Counted from the first letter of the stretch, positions 43,261-54,155 are shown. The stretch is DNA of 64,000 nucleotides from Colwellia marinimaniae (GCF_002207865.1 NZ_BDQM01000014.1:35628-99627), one strand, 5' to 3'. Notes: a model not told the origin generated them from the sequence alone. Program-made: numbers and translations.

Positions 43261-43413
43261 ACAAGGTAAACTCTTGGGCTTCACGAGTTTACCATCGGTA
43301 TCATAATGATTTATCAACGTATTGCAATGACAATTAGCGTAATACTTGCTTCATAGTGCCTAAGTGGCTAACTTATGCGCAATTCCACTCACCTTTGCCT
43401 AAATAAAGGGCGC

Positions 43414-45174
43414 TTACTGTTTTTCCTGCTGAGTAAACTGCTTAATAAAGTGCACACCATCAATCATTAAGGGGAAATCCTCATTGACGGTAATTGGCGA
43501 TGAAAATTTACGTGAGTAACTTTGAAAGTTGCCATTTTGATCGACAAACACTGATTTATCTTTATTAAAGATAATAATGCCTTTATCGGTCGTATTAGCA
43601 ATAACTCGGTCTTTATTTAATCTCGGTAAATCAGTGCCATTACTGTGCTTGCTCACCTTACAGCCTAGCCACTGACTCATTAGCGTCGGTTGTAAGTCCA
43701 TGTTACTGGTATTAAAGCTTACATCCTTATGGCTTACTGCTGTGCCCTGAGGATATATAAATAACGCCGGTTTAGTGTTTAAACGTGTTTCATTACTTTG
43801 ATTGCCGATAGAGCTGATCCAAATGATATCTTTAGCGGATTTTTGCTTTTGTGCTAACAGTAGTGCATCAACAAATAATTCAAATTGATATTGGTTATTG
43901 TTTTGTTCGGCTTTATTGGCCTTAATGCCATGGCTATTTTTAAAGTAAATAATATGCAACCCCGGGGTTTTATTATTTAACTTCTCTGCAAACAATAAAC
44001 TTGAGACATTGCTCAGTTCAGTTTTTTTACTGAATAGCGCTTCAAACCAGCGAGGTTCAGTGATGTCGATATTTTCATCTGCACCATGACCTGTCACTGA
44101 GTTAACGGTAAACTCAGCAGAGATAACCGTTAAGCTCGTTGCCAGGGCTTGTTGGTCGATACGTTGAAACAGTAGCGGTTTAATACCTTGCTTTAAAATA
44201 TCTTGTTGATAAATGCTCGGTAGAGCATAAAGCAGGTTAAACCAAGCATCATCACTTATACCGGTATCAATATTATTGGTTAAAAGTAAGCTGCTAACAC
44301 TTGCTCGGCGGCTAAATTGATTCAGCTGACTGATTGATACTTGTTGCTCGGTAAGAATTAAAAATACCGAGTTAGTCGGAGTTTTATTTGCTGTTTCACT
44401 AGGACAAAGCTCTGCCGTAATAGTCGGGTAATTGGGAATAGCCTGACTAAACGATAGCGGGCTATTTTTACGCTCGATATAATCTTCTATGTTAAATAAG
44501 CCATATTTGGTTAACAGCGTTTTTGCAGTGGCTGGATAAGACAAAGGTAAAACAGTGTCTTGGCGTAAAATATCATAATTAAGATTGGCATCGGCCCAAA
44601 TATGGCTTACATGACTAAAGAAAAATGATAAAACCAAGGCGAAAATAACAAAACGGGCAAAGATTGTTTTTTGCAATTTCTTTAAGTGCTTCCAAGCATA
44701 GTTACTTACGGTAAATTCAAACGCTAAAATAACGATAGCCAAGGCACCACTGAGGCTATAAAACAGGCTATTTTCCTTGGCGATGTCTTGTAACAAGCTA
44801 ATAATTTGCGTACTTGACGAGGCATTTAAATGATAACCCAAGCGACTATAGATAAAGGCATCTAATACCAGTAGTAATAAACCCAGGGTAAAAATAATGG
44901 AGCCAATGGTTCTGATGAACTTGGTATTAGGAAAAACTAGCGTTAAAGGAAACAACACCAAGACAAAACTCATAAAAGTCAAAAAGGCAATATGACTAAC
45001 CCAGGTCGTTATTAAGTAGACTTGGCCAAAGAGGGTTGTTGGTGCGGGATCACTAAATAAATAGTAAGAGGAGAGGGCAATTGCTGCTAAAATATTGAAA
45101 AAGGTGAACCAATGGCTCCAACTGATCAAATGTAATAGTTTTTTGCTGTAGCTTTTTGTATCAAAAGAAACCAT
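43414..45174 (-). CDS. yejM: YejM/PbgA (LapC)-like inner-membrane regulator of LPS synthesis
   Basis: 586 residues, the same length as Escherichia coli YejM. Five N-terminal membrane helices (WFTFFNILAAIALSSYYLFS, ITTWVSHIAFLTFMSFVLVL, SIIFTLGLLLLVLDAFIYSR, LFYSLSGALAIVILAFEF, ARFVIFALVLSFFF) lead to a periplasmic sulfatase-like domain. YejM senses periplasmic-leaflet LPS and controls LpxC breakdown. The sulfatase catalytic Ser/Cys motif is absent (LILTEQQVSISQLNQFS in its place), consistent with a nonenzymatic role. yejL lies upstream and yejK is divergent. Confidence 0.92.
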   Translation of the reverse strand: MVSFDTKSYSKKLLHLISWSHWFTFFNILAAIALSSYYLFSDPAPTTLFGQVYLITTWVSHIAFLTFMSFVLVLFPLTLVFPNTKFIRTIGSIIFTLGLLLLVLDAFIYSRLGYHLNASSSTQIISLLQDIAKENSLFYSLSGALAIVILAFEFTVSNYAWKHLKKLQKTIFARFVIFALVLSFFFSHVSHIWADANLNYDILRQDTVLPLSYPATAKTLLTKYGLFNIEDYIERKNSPLSFSQAIPNYPTITAELCPSETANKTPTNSVFLILTEQQVSISQLNQFSRRASVSSLLLTNNIDTGISDDAWFNLLYALPSIYQQDILKQGIKPLLFQRIDQQALATSLTVISAEFTVNSVTGHGADENIDITEPRWFEALFSKKTELSNVSSLLFAEKLNNKTPGLHIIYFKNSHGIKANKAEQNNNQYQFELFVDALLLAQKQKSAKDIIWISSIGNQSNETRLNTKPALFIYPQGTAVSHKDVSFNTSNMDLQPTLMSQWLGCKVSKHSNGTDLPRLNKDRVIANTTDKGIIIFNKDKSVFVDQNGNFQSYSRKFSSPITVNEDFPLMIDGVHFIKQFTQQEKQ

Positions 45175-45215
45175 TGATAATAATTCTTCTTGCAGGTGAA
45201 ATTAATGTCGCGTCT

Positions 45216-45422
45216 TTAAACTGATTTTTTTAATGCGCTGGTAAAGTTGTCTACCACGGCAGTACGTTTGCTTTCGGGTACTTGGCTAACAACGTGTGTC
45301 ACGGCATTGCCTAAACACATTAAGGCTAAATCAGGGGTTGTTTCTTCTTTTATAAGTACATCAAGTAAATCTTGGATAATTTTTTCTACACGTTCGTTCG
45401 AATATTTAGATACAATAGGCAT
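45216..45422 (-). CDS. yejL: YejL family protein (DUF1414)
   Basis: 68 residues starting [20 protein letters not shown] at the ATG 45422, chosen because YejL homologues begin at this point; the frame extends to a GTG at 45479. [20 protein letters not shown] is the conserved core. It forms a small helical dimer of unknown function and lies 41 bases before yejM, with which it is probably co-transcribed. Confidence 0.88.
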   Translation of the reverse strand: MPIVSKYSNERVEKIIQDLLDVLIKEETTPDLALMCLGNAVTHVVSQVPESKRTAVVDNFTSALKKSV

Positions 45423-45545
45423 AATAAGTGTTTTCGTTAATGATAAATTTAATTTCTCTAGTTTATCAAATGCCTGCACAATTTAATATATAGCAGATAT
45501 AAAACACCAACATTAACTTACATTAGTAACTGAACCTAAAATCAT

Positions 45546-46616
45546 ATGAGCTTAATAATTACAAACATAGCACTACATTACTTGTCTAAAAAAGAAGACA
45601 CCGGTGAAGTTGTCTTACGCCTTGGTCCGGAAAATATTGATTTCACCCAAGAAAGTGCCAAAACAACTAACTTTGTAGATGGTCTACACACCATTTATAA
45701 TGCCAAAGGTAATAAAGCGTATGGCAGTTTTTCCGACATGCCCAGTGAAGGGGATGCCGCGCGCTTTGTTGATTTGATGGCAAGCTATTTAACGGAACAG
45801 CAAAGTTTCTATGACTTTAGTACCCAAGCGGCCAATGTATTAAAAAATGAAATTGAAAAATATGACATAGACGAGACTGGCTATTTTGTTATCTGTCATT
45901 ATGAATACATGGGTGGACGTTACTTATTAATAGCAGTTATACCGGTGTCAGAGCATTACAGCGTTGATGGTGAATTGAATATTTCAGCCGCGCAGCATCT
46001 AGATATCAATAAAATACAACTAGCAGCGCGTATTGATTTATTCGATTATAAAGACAATGCCCAGGGCAATCGCTATATTTCTTTTATTAAGGGTAGAGCG
46101 GGCCGTAAAGTATCAGACTTCTTTTTAGACTTTCTAGGTTGTGAAGAAGGCTTAAACGCCAAAGAACAAACGCAAACACTGGTACAAGCGGTTGAAGATT
46201 ATGTTGCCGTTAATCAACTAGACCCAAGTGAAAAGCAAAAAACACGTAAAGATTTACTGAGCTACTGTAAAGAGCAAAAAGCGAGTTCTCAAGATGTGTC
46301 ACTGCAAGAGATTGGTAAAGTAATTGAAAGTGCCGGTGCAGAACAAGACTTTTATCAGTTCTGCCAAACACAATCGTATGCTATGGAAGAATCGTTTCCA
46401 CACGAGCAAGCAGTGGTTAATAAAATCACTAAATATTCAGGCTATGGTAATGGTATAAGCTTGAGTTTTGAACGTAGTCATTTTGGCGAAGACGTGATTT
46501 ATAATCCACATAATGATTCAATAACCATATATAAAGTGCCACCGAATTTAAAAGAACAATTAATGGCACTTCTGGATAGTGAAAAAGTTGAGGCTGAAAA
46601 AGTCCCAGAAGAGTAA
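45546..46616 (+). CDS. yejK: Nucleoid-associated protein YejK (NdpA)
   Basis: 356 residues; the family is about 335. MSLIITNIALHYLSKKEDTG opens the protein as in NdpA, and YFVICHYEYMGGRYLLIAVI with LAARIDLFDY is the central domain. The protein is associated with the nucleoid and also reported to interact with topoisomerase IV. Divergent from yejL-yejM, the conserved yej arrangement. Confidence 0.9.
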   Translation: MSLIITNIALHYLSKKEDTGEVVLRLGPENIDFTQESAKTTNFVDGLHTIYNAKGNKAYGSFSDMPSEGDAARFVDLMASYLTEQQSFYDFSTQAANVLKNEIEKYDIDETGYFVICHYEYMGGRYLLIAVIPVSEHYSVDGELNISAAQHLDINKIQLAARIDLFDYKDNAQGNRYISFIKGRAGRKVSDFFLDFLGCEEGLNAKEQTQTLVQAVEDYVAVNQLDPSEKQKTRKDLLSYCKEQKASSQDVSLQEIGKVIESAGAEQDFYQFCQTQSYAMEESFPHEQAVVNKITKYSGYGNGISLSFERSHFGEDVIYNPHNDSITIYKVPPNLKEQLMALLDSEKVEAEKVPEE

Positions 46617-46768
46617 CAATACCGCCAGAATATCGGTAACGCATAACCACAAAGGTACCGCGTTACCATTTATAAGAGGGTATTTTTACCAAAGTAAGTA
46701 TTTAAAATCAGCCAGTTACAACTACATGTAATAAATTGACTGTAATCATCAAGAAATTGGAAATGAAC

Positions 46769-47836
46769 ATGACAAATGAACGCAATAGCGCAACTAATCA
46801 CTCAAATAACACCTTAACCATCGCTCGCCCTGATGATTGGCACGTACATTTACGTGACGGCGAAGTCTTAAAAAATACCGTTGCCGACATTAGTCGTTAT
46901 ATTGGCCGCGCCATAGTCATGCCAAATTTAGTACCACCAATAACCACGGCAGCGTTAGCAAAAAGTTATCACAAACGCATTTTGGCAGAGGTGAAAAATA
47001 GCCACTTTAAACCACTAATGACTTTATATTTAACCGATAAAACCACGGCTCAAGATATTATTGATGCGAAAGAATCTGGTGTGGTGTATGCGGCAAAATT
47101 ATATCCTGCTGGCGCAACAACCAATTCTTCATCGGGTGTAACGGATGTTGCCAATTTAACGGACGTTTTTGCCGCCATGCAAGCAGTTGATATGCCACTA
47201 TTAGTACACGGTGAAGTAACAACCGCTGATATCGATATTTTCGATAGAGAGCAAGTATTCATTGATACCATTTTACAGCCCTTGGTAGCTAACTATCCTA
47301 ACCTTAAAATAGTGTTAGAACATATCACCACTAAAAATGCCGTAGATTTTGTTAGTGCAGCTGGTGATAATGTTGCCGCTACTATTACTGCGCATCATTT
47401 ACTCTATAACCGTAACGACATGTTAGTGGGTGGTATCAAACCACATTATTACTGTTTACCTATTTTAAAACGCAATACTCATCAACAAGCGTTAAGGGCT
47501 GCCGCAACAAGTGGCAGTACAAAGTTCTTCTTAGGCACCGATTCAGCACCACATGCACAACATGCTAAAGAGTCAGCATGTGGTTGTGCTGGTGTGTATT
47601 CCTCTTTTGCTGCCATAGAGCTGTATGCGGAAGTGTTTGAACAAGAAAATGCTTTAGATAAATTAGAAGCCTTTGCCAGTATTAACGGCGCCAATTTTTA
47701 CCAATTACCAGTAAATACCGACACCATCACCCTAGTTAAAAAGGCCTGGCAAGTACCAGCAACCATGACTTTTGGCGGCGATGTTGTGGTACCAGTGCGT
47801 GCCAATGAAGAAATTTTGTGGACAGTAGCAGACTAA
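46769..47836 (+). CDS. pyrC: Dihydroorotase, homodimeric class II
   Basis: 355 residues from the ATG at 46769, which has GGA 7 bases upstream; ATG 46763 and TTG 46736 are alternative starts without spacing. It closes the ring of carbamoyl-aspartate to dihydroorotate in pyrimidine synthesis. [13 protein letters not shown] gives the zinc-binding Hx[12 protein letters not shown] carries the carboxylated lysine, HGEVT and LEHITT supply metal-binding His, and [13 protein letters not shown] the catalytic Asp. Confidence 0.95.
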   Translation: MTNERNSATNHSNNTLTIARPDDWHVHLRDGEVLKNTVADISRYIGRAIVMPNLVPPITTAALAKSYHKRILAEVKNSHFKPLMTLYLTDKTTAQDIIDAKESGVVYAAKLYPAGATTNSSSGVTDVANLTDVFAAMQAVDMPLLVHGEVTTADIDIFDREQVFIDTILQPLVANYPNLKIVLEHITTKNAVDFVSAAGDNVAATITAHHLLYNRNDMLVGGIKPHYYCLPILKRNTHQQALRAAATSGSTKFFLGTDSAPHAQHAKESACGCAGVYSSFAAIELYAEVFEQENALDKLEAFASINGANFYQLPVNTDTITLVKKAWQVPATMTFGGDVVVPVRANEEILWTVAD

Positions 47837-47944
47837 CTTAAGCTAAACGCAGCTTTATCTAACGATGTTTAAAGTAGATAACGCTGGCTGAACGAGTTAA
47901 GCCCGAATAAAAAGTAGAGAGCCCTAAGTAAATTAAGGAAAAAA

Positions 47945-48835
47945 ATGCAATTATTTGTAGATAATCTTACCGTTATTGATTTTTCATACCTGTGTAAACA
48001 GCGCGGTATTGTCGGTGAGAGCTGGATTGTTGACGTATTACTCGATGGCTCGTTAAACGAGCAAAGTATGGTATTGGATTTTGCTATTGTGAAAAAGCAA
48101 ATCAAGGCCATTATTGATGATGCCGTTGACCATAAACTGTTATTACCTGCGCAAGAGCAAGCAATAACCTTGGCAGACTCACCACATAACCAAGGTCATC
48201 AAACCATTGACTTTAATAGCGATGTAGCAAATTACTACTTACAATCTCCTGCCTGTGCTTTTGCGACTATAGACTGTTTAAGCATTACAGTAGCCGCGGT
48301 GACGACACATTTAACGGCTATTATTTTGGCGCACTTGCCCGATAATGTGCAAGGTTTGTCCTTAGTATTGCGCCCGGAAGTTATTTCGAGCGATTATTAT
48401 CATTACACTCATGGTTTGAAGTTACACGATGGCAATTGTCAGCGTATTGCCCATGGTCACCGCTCAAAAATTAAAGTTTATGTTGATGATAAAAGAGATG
48501 CTAAGTTAGAAGCCGCTTGGTGTCAGCGTTGGCAAGACATCTATATTGCCAGTGAAGCCGATAGAATTTCACGCGATGATATCGAGTTATCTGCTCACGC
48601 AATGAACAATTTAACACCCGATCATCAATATTTTAGTTACCATGCACCACAAGGTCGATTTGATATCGCCGTTGATAGCAAGGTACTTGATGTGGTTGAT
48701 TGTGATTCTACGGTAGAGTTATTAGCCGATTTTATTTTAAGACAAATAAAAGCTGAACATGCAGAGCTCGCCAATAAGACAGTGCAAGTTGTTGCTTATG
48801 AAGGTGTCGCTAAAGGGGCAATTGTTCATGGTTAG
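47945..48835 (+). CDS. QueD/6-pyruvoyl-tetrahydropterin synthase-family protein, two-domain
   Basis: 296 residues, about twice the length of single-domain QueD. Two T-fold halves are visible: the N-terminal one (LTVIDFSYLCKQRGIVGESW to about 140) and the C-terminal one carrying the catalytic CQRIAHGHRSKIKV (CxnHGH motif with the nucleophile and zinc ligands). It likely converts dihydroneopterin triphosphate for queuosine or pterin synthesis. The N-terminal half lacks these residues and may be structural. Its last codons overlap the next gene. Confidence 0.78.
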   Translation: MQLFVDNLTVIDFSYLCKQRGIVGESWIVDVLLDGSLNEQSMVLDFAIVKKQIKAIIDDAVDHKLLLPAQEQAITLADSPHNQGHQTIDFNSDVANYYLQSPACAFATIDCLSITVAAVTTHLTAIILAHLPDNVQGLSLVLRPEVISSDYYHYTHGLKLHDGNCQRIAHGHRSKIKVYVDDKRDAKLEAAWCQRWQDIYIASEADRISRDDIELSAHAMNNLTPDHQYFSYHAPQGRFDIAVDSKVLDVVDCDSTVELLADFILRQIKAEHAELANKTVQVVAYEGVAKGAIVHG

Positions 48836-49703
48836 CCCTTTAACTCATGACTTAGCTAAAACATTACCTAATACCTTAAGCAAAAGCTTCGTTGCTTTTG
48901 CACTTGCCGCTAGCTTTTCTGTTAGCGCGGTTAATATCACCAGCCCAAAGATAGTGTTAAGCGGTGAAATTAAGCAAGGTGGTTTAATTGTCGGTAAAAC
49001 ACAGCCGGACAATACCGTCAGCTTAAATGGCAAGGTAATCACAGTTTCTAGTCAGGGGGATTACACCTTTGGTTTTTCCCGTGATGACAAGAAAAGTTAT
49101 CAATTAGTCATTACCTCAATTAATGGTGATCGGGCAACAAAAACCCTAACTCCTTCAATACGCAGTTATAATATTCAGCGTATTGAAGGCATTAAGAAAA
49201 GCATCATGCAGCCAAATCCTAAGTCGGTTGCCCGAGCGCAACAAGATAGCAAACAGGTAAAAGCTGCCCGAAAAGTTGCCAGTACACTTAATTATTTTGC
49301 TCAAGGCTTTATTGCGCCAATAAAAGGCCGCATTACCGGTGTTTATGGCAGCCAACGTGTTTATAACGGCGTGCCTAAAAATCCACATTTTGGTTTAGAT
49401 TACGCCGGTAAAACCGGCGATCCGGTCAAAGCTCCAGCTTCGGGTACGGTATTACTTTGGGTACCTGATATGTTTTACTCTGGTGGCACCATGATTATTG
49501 ATCATGGTCAAGGCGTCAGCTCTACCTTTTTACATTTAAGTCATTCTTATGTAAAACAAGGTGATAAAGTTAAACAAGGGCAGGTAGTCGCCGCAGTAGG
49601 TAAAAGCGGCAGAGCAACCGGCCCCCATTTAGACTGGCGCATTAACTGGTTCGGTGTGAAAATTGACCCAGCGCTAGTATTGAAATTACAACCTCTTCAT
49701 TAA
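48828..49703 (+). CDS. M23-family peptidase (LytM/DUF-type) with Asp in the third zinc position
   Basis: 291 residues from the ATG at 48828, which overlaps the stop of the QueD-like gene by 8 bases and has AAGGGG upstream. Membrane-targeting signal (SKSFVAFALAASFSVSAV). A mid domain (KIVLSGEIKQGGLIVGK) precedes the M23 domain: HFGLDYAGK supplies zinc ligands His and Asp, FLHLSH a catalytic His, and GPHLDWRINWFG replaces the usual HLH with HLD. It should cut peptidoglycan cross-bridges or regulate an amidase. It ends 20 bases before the SMC-like gene. Confidence 0.85.
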   Translation: MVSPLTHDLAKTLPNTLSKSFVAFALAASFSVSAVNITSPKIVLSGEIKQGGLIVGKTQPDNTVSLNGKVITVSSQGDYTFGFSRDDKKSYQLVITSINGDRATKTLTPSIRSYNIQRIEGIKKSIMQPNPKSVARAQQDSKQVKAARKVASTLNYFAQGFIAPIKGRITGVYGSQRVYNGVPKNPHFGLDYAGKTGDPVKAPASGTVLLWVPDMFYSGGTMIIDHGQGVSSTFLHLSHSYVKQGDKVKQGQVVAAVGKSGRATGPHLDWRINWFGVKIDPALVLKLQPLH

Positions 49704-49723
49704 TTTTCCCTTAAGGTCACACT

Positions 49724-52700
49724 ATGGCAGAACACGGCTATTCGCTGCTCCGCATTATTATTATCGATAGTTTTTGGCAGGGTCAAGTCAACGAACTTGA
49801 TTTAACGGGTCACACACAACTTGAAGGCACCAACGGCGCAGGCAAAACGTCATTAATGCGACTGTTGCCACTTTTTTATGGCATGCGACCCAGTGATATT
49901 GTTAGCAAGGTAGATCAGGCGAAAAACTTTGCCGATTTTTACTTACCTCGTGAATCCAGCATTTTAGTGTACGAATACTGCCGACCCTATGGACAAATAT
50001 GCCAGGTGTTAGCGACCAGTGATGGTAGAGGTGTGCAATTTAAATTTATTGATGCCCCTTACGACGCACAACACTTTATCGCCAATAACCAAGGCAGCAA
50101 AGCCAAGCCTTTTACCATCAGTGAAATAGAAAAAAACTACCGTAGTATCAATGCAGAAAGTTCAAAATTCCTCGGCATAGATAAATACCGTCAAGTGATT
50201 CAAAATTTGCGCAGCGGTCGTCAACACAAAGAAATAAGACTACTGCAAAATCGCTTTTCTTTTAGTGAACAACCCTGCCCACATATTGATAAAGTGATTA
50301 ACGGCACCATAGAAAAAAATCTAGATTTTGAAGCGGTTAAACGTATGTTAGTGGCTATTGCCAGTGATCATCTTGCCCGTGATACCAACGAAGAAAAAGA
50401 GCAGCTAAGTTTAAATAAAGCCGATATTACTGGCTGGTTGGCTGATATTCAGGCCAGTCGCGCCATTAAAAAAGTTGCTGATAAAATCTCTGTTTGGCAA
50501 AACGATTTTAGTGCCTTTGCCAGTTTATTAAATAAGTTACAACATCTACATGCTGAAGTGATCGCGCATCAACAGCGCCTTGAAATAAAGCAGCAAGATA
50601 GAGACGAGCTTAAAAAAACCAGTATCGTAACACGCAATACACTCGATACCGAGTTAGCCAATGCCACAGAGCACTATCAAAAAGCCTTATTTGATTTAAA
50701 CGCTAAGATTGATGCCGATTTAAGTAAAATAGACTTACTTGATGCAGACAAACTTAACTATGAAGATGATGATGCCAGTAGTTATCAAATTAAGGCCGAG
50801 CAAGCGCCACACATTCAGCAAGAATTAAATGAAGTGATTGCCGTTATTGATGCCTTTGAAGGCAATATCACTAAAATAGGGCAAAAATTTGATAAGCTGA
50901 TTCAAAAAATTGAAGTTGAAAAACTTAAAGCAGTCAGTAGTAATAACGAAAAATCGGCGCTTATTACTGCCACGACCAATGAGCAGTTAACCCATATAAA
51001 TGATGTTTTTCATCAACAAGAGTACGCTCTTAATGCTCAACTACATAAAGAAGAGCTTAAGCTGCAAAAAGATCGGCAACAAATCCAACATCAATTAGAC
51101 CATGCTAACCAACAGTTAACCCAGCCAATAATACCGCAGCAATTAACTCGCGATATTGACGATAACATGCAAGCGTTAACTCTCGCTCAGCAAAGTTATA
51201 ATCAACTACTGCAGCAAGAGTCAGAGTTGCAAAAGCAGCAATATCAATTAGAGAAACAACAAGACCAACAATTAGCGCAACGTAGTGACGCTAATCGCTA
51301 TCTGGAACAGTTACGTCAAGATTATCAGCAAGTAGAATTACAACTGCTGCCACAAGCAGGCTCTTTACATCATTACCTTATTAACGAGCCACAAGCGGGT
51401 AATTGGCAAAATGATATTGGCCGCTTACTTACTAGCGAGCAATTATCACGGTCTGATTTAAATCCACAGTGGCTAGCAAGCGATAGTGCCACAGCCAGTC
51501 TTTATGGCTTATCCATAGATTTACAACAACTGCCTTGTGACGATTCATTATTTTTAGATGAAGCGCAACTGCGTGAAAAACGTCAAGTTATCGAAACTAA
51601 GTTACAAAACCAAACTGATAAAATTAGCCAGCTTGATGAGCATTTAAAAGGCTTAGTCAAAGCGCTTAATCAGCTTAAAGTCAATGTGACGGAACAGACA
51701 CAGAACTTAAACCAACAAAAATTAACCTTAGGACAATTGCAAACGCAGCAAGAAAGCCTAGTGATTAAAAAACAGTTGGCCATTAAGGCACACCGTCAAA
51801 GCATCGAGACACAATTACAAAGTTTCAATCAGCAAATAAAAATGCTGGATAAAAAGCAACACAGCTTTGAAGAAGATAAAACCGAGCAGTTGCATGATTT
51901 AACCAATGATAAATTAGAAAAATGCATGGTGGTTGAAAGTGATAGAGACAATCAGTTAACACTGTTAGCCGAGCAACTTATCACCTTAAAAACTAATGCC
52001 AAGCAGCGCTCTACCGAGCTTAAAAAACAACAAGCCAGTGATATTAAACACCTTGACCCCGAAGGGGAAGTAGACAAACGTATTGCTAAGCGCGTGACGC
52101 TAGAGCAAGACTTACAGCAATGTTCGCTGTTCGCCCAAAAGGCGCGTGACTATCAAAGTTTTCTTAATGAACGTTATTGTCACCGTGATGCTTTGGTTGA
52201 AGAAAACCAGAACAGAAAAATCACCAAGCGTAATCTAGAGTCAAATCATGAAGATATTAGCATTGAACTGACAACTAAAATTAGTGAATTAAGACAGCTA
52301 ATTAAAAAAACCAATCTAGAAAAACAGGCCACCGATGATTTATTAATACAACTGAATGATAATAAGCGTTTGTGTGAAATGTCTGCCATTGACAGTAAAC
52401 TTGCTGAGCAAGAGCCGGCCAACCAAGCCGATTTAACCGTTAGCTTTTGTCATGACTTTTACCAACAATTTAAAACCATTGAGAAACGCTTGGCTAGTCA
52501 GCTGAATACCTTTAGTGAGCGTTTTAGAAAAGATCACTCTGGCAGTGAGCTTTATGATAATTGGCAAAATCTATTAGTTGAAAACGATAACTACTCTGGC
52601 GCTCAAGCACTGTTTAAATATCGTGAGCCCATTAGCGCGTTATTAAATAGTGCCGAGCAAAAGCAGCAAAGTACGTATCAACTGGTTACCGTTAACGCCA

Positions 52701-53539
52701 CCATGATCAACGAATTTTATCAGCACATCGAAAATTTTGGTCGGAATATAAAGCGCATAGGTAAACTTTTATCCGCTAAGGTTACCGCTTTGGCACACTT
52801 TGAAGCCTTAGCCGACATCAATGTGACTACGGTAATGAAGCAAGAAGAGCTAGAGTACTGGGGACCTTTGAAAAGTTTTGCCGAAGTGTTTGAACTACAT
52901 AAAGATCAATTACGTGATGGTATTGGTGAGGTACCCGATGATTTGGTTTTCGCTATGCAAAAATTGGCTAATTATTTGCCCAGTGAAGGCTTTGTCTTAG
53001 TACACAATAATTTGTTTGATTTAGAATTTACCATTGTAGAAAAAGGCCAAATAAAATACGCCCGTAATGCCAAGCAGCTGAAAAAAGTCAGTTCAACCGG
53101 TTTATCTTATTTAGCCATGTTGTCATTATTTGCCGGTCTTTTAGGCATGTTACGTGGTGATAGTAAACATGCCAGCCAAATAATTTTACCGGTTGATGAA
53201 CTAGGTGAACTGGCTGCAGAAAATATCGATCTGTTATTACAAATGTTTAACGACAATAATATCAGTATGTTATCAGCATCACCCTCAACTGACCGTCATA
53301 TTTTATCCTTGTATAACCGCCATTATAAATTAAAAGATAATAAGATTTATCATGCCGAAATCCCGCAATCTCGATTGGATGAATTACTGGCACAACGTAA
53401 TAAAGTACCGGATATTACTGATGAAAGTACCAAGGTAATAGCTGAGGATAATACAGCAATAACAGCTGACGAAAGTACTGAAGTCACAGCAGAGGCCAGT
53501 ACAGAGAAAAAGAAAGCCGAGGTGGTAAATAATGTTTAA
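49724..53539 (+). CDS. SMC-like ATPase, MksB/JetC-type
   Basis: 1271 residues. The N-terminal head has Walker A in LEGTNGAGKTSLMRLLPLFYG (written as GTNGAGKTS, residues ~35-43). Two long coiled coils follow, rich in Gln and Lys, around a non-coil hinge-like part near 560-640. The C-terminal head has the signature STGLSYLAMLSLFAGLLGM, Walker B IILPVDELGEL and a D-loop/H-like LSASPSTDRH. This is the layout of MukB/MksB/JetC. The last ~45 residues are an acidic tail with repeated DEST/AEAST words. The stop overlaps the next gene by 8 bases. Confidence 0.87.
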   Translation: MAEHGYSLLRIIIIDSFWQGQVNELDLTGHTQLEGTNGAGKTSLMRLLPLFYGMRPSDIVSKVDQAKNFADFYLPRESSILVYEYCRPYGQICQVLATSDGRGVQFKFIDAPYDAQHFIANNQGSKAKPFTISEIEKNYRSINAESSKFLGIDKYRQVIQNLRSGRQHKEIRLLQNRFSFSEQPCPHIDKVINGTIEKNLDFEAVKRMLVAIASDHLARDTNEEKEQLSLNKADITGWLADIQASRAIKKVADKISVWQNDFSAFASLLNKLQHLHAEVIAHQQRLEIKQQDRDELKKTSIVTRNTLDTELANATEHYQKALFDLNAKIDADLSKIDLLDADKLNYEDDDASSYQIKAEQAPHIQQELNEVIAVIDAFEGNITKIGQKFDKLIQKIEVEKLKAVSSNNEKSALITATTNEQLTHINDVFHQQEYALNAQLHKEELKLQKDRQQIQHQLDHANQQLTQPIIPQQLTRDIDDNMQALTLAQQSYNQLLQQESELQKQQYQLEKQQDQQLAQRSDANRYLEQLRQDYQQVELQLLPQAGSLHHYLINEPQAGNWQNDIGRLLTSEQLSRSDLNPQWLASDSATASLYGLSIDLQQLPCDDSLFLDEAQLREKRQVIETKLQNQTDKISQLDEHLKGLVKALNQLKVNVTEQTQNLNQQKLTLGQLQTQQESLVIKKQLAIKAHRQSIETQLQSFNQQIKMLDKKQHSFEEDKTEQLHDLTNDKLEKCMVVESDRDNQLTLLAEQLITLKTNAKQRSTELKKQQASDIKHLDPEGEVDKRIAKRVTLEQDLQQCSLFAQKARDYQSFLNERYCHRDALVEENQNRKITKRNLESNHEDISIELTTKISELRQLIKKTNLEKQATDDLLIQLNDNKRLCEMSAIDSKLAEQEPANQADLTVSFCHDFYQQFKTIEKRLASQLNTFSERFRKDHSGSELYDNWQNLLVENDNYSGAQALFKYREPISALLNSAEQKQQSTYQLVTVNATMINEFYQHIENFGRNIKRIGKLLSAKVTALAHFEALADINVTTVMKQEELEYWGPLKSFAEVFELHKDQLRDGIGEVPDDLVFAMQKLANYLPSEGFVLVHNNLFDLEFTIVEKGQIKYARNAKQLKKVSSTGLSYLAMLSLFAGLLGMLRGDSKHASQIILPVDELGELAAENIDLLLQMFNDNNISMLSASPSTDRHILSLYNRHYKLKDNKIYHAEIPQSRLDELLAQRNKVPDITDESTKVIAEDNTAITADESTEVTAEASTEKKKAEVVNNV

Positions 53540-54155
53540 AGAAAGTATTCAAAAGCTGCTTTGTGGCACTGTTATTTGTCAAACGGCTTATGAAGCCGAA
53601 TATTTGTATTTAAAAGCAGAAAGTCATAGCGATAAAGTGAATGATTTTTTAGCCAATTTAGATAGAAAATTGACCTACCTTGAAAGCGCCGATGCCTATT
53701 ACTGTACCTTTAATCAGGTTGATGACAGTAACCATGCTGAGCTCAGTGTTTTATTTAGTGATATGCGTAGCACTTTTAGACCACTGGTAGAGTTTTTAGA
53801 TTTACTGCTAACGGCAACACAAGCAGATTTACCTATACGCGCTAAATCGGTGTTGAATATCAATGAATTATTCGAACCCTTTGAACATGATCAAACCTTG
53901 AGTGAGCAATTACGGCGCTTAACCACCATCAAGCCTTTCAAAACAAATAAAACTGAAACGCGTGAGCAACTGGTGATGGTATTTCAAAAGCTGGAAGAAA
54001 TGCATTATTTTGTCCGTAAAAATGCCGGTAGCAGTAGATATTATGCTACGGCGCGTTTTGACCTAATTTACTTACTGATAGAGTTTTTGAATGATGCCGA
54101 GCTGGTCACTTTACCCGAGCAAGAAAAAAGCCAACAAGACGAGCTGCTTTTCTAA
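53532..54155 (+). CDS. MksE/JetB-like condensin accessory subunit
   Basis: 207 residues, the size of MukE/MksE/JetB proteins, mainly helical with a winged-helix-like middle (VMVFQKLEEMHYFVRKNAGS followed by RYYATARFDLIYLLIEFLND). In condensins of this class the E subunit binds the kleisin and DNA. Assignment rests on size, fold impression and position between the SMC-like ATPase and the larger subunit. Overlaps both neighbours (8 bases and 1 base). Confidence 0.65.
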   Translation: MFKESIQKLLCGTVICQTAYEAEYLYLKAESHSDKVNDFLANLDRKLTYLESADAYYCTFNQVDDSNHAELSVLFSDMRSTFRPLVEFLDLLLTATQADLPIRAKSVLNINELFEPFEHDQTLSEQLRRLTTIKPFKTNKTETREQLVMVFQKLEEMHYFVRKNAGSSRYYATARFDLIYLLIEFLNDAELVTLPEQEKSQQDELLF

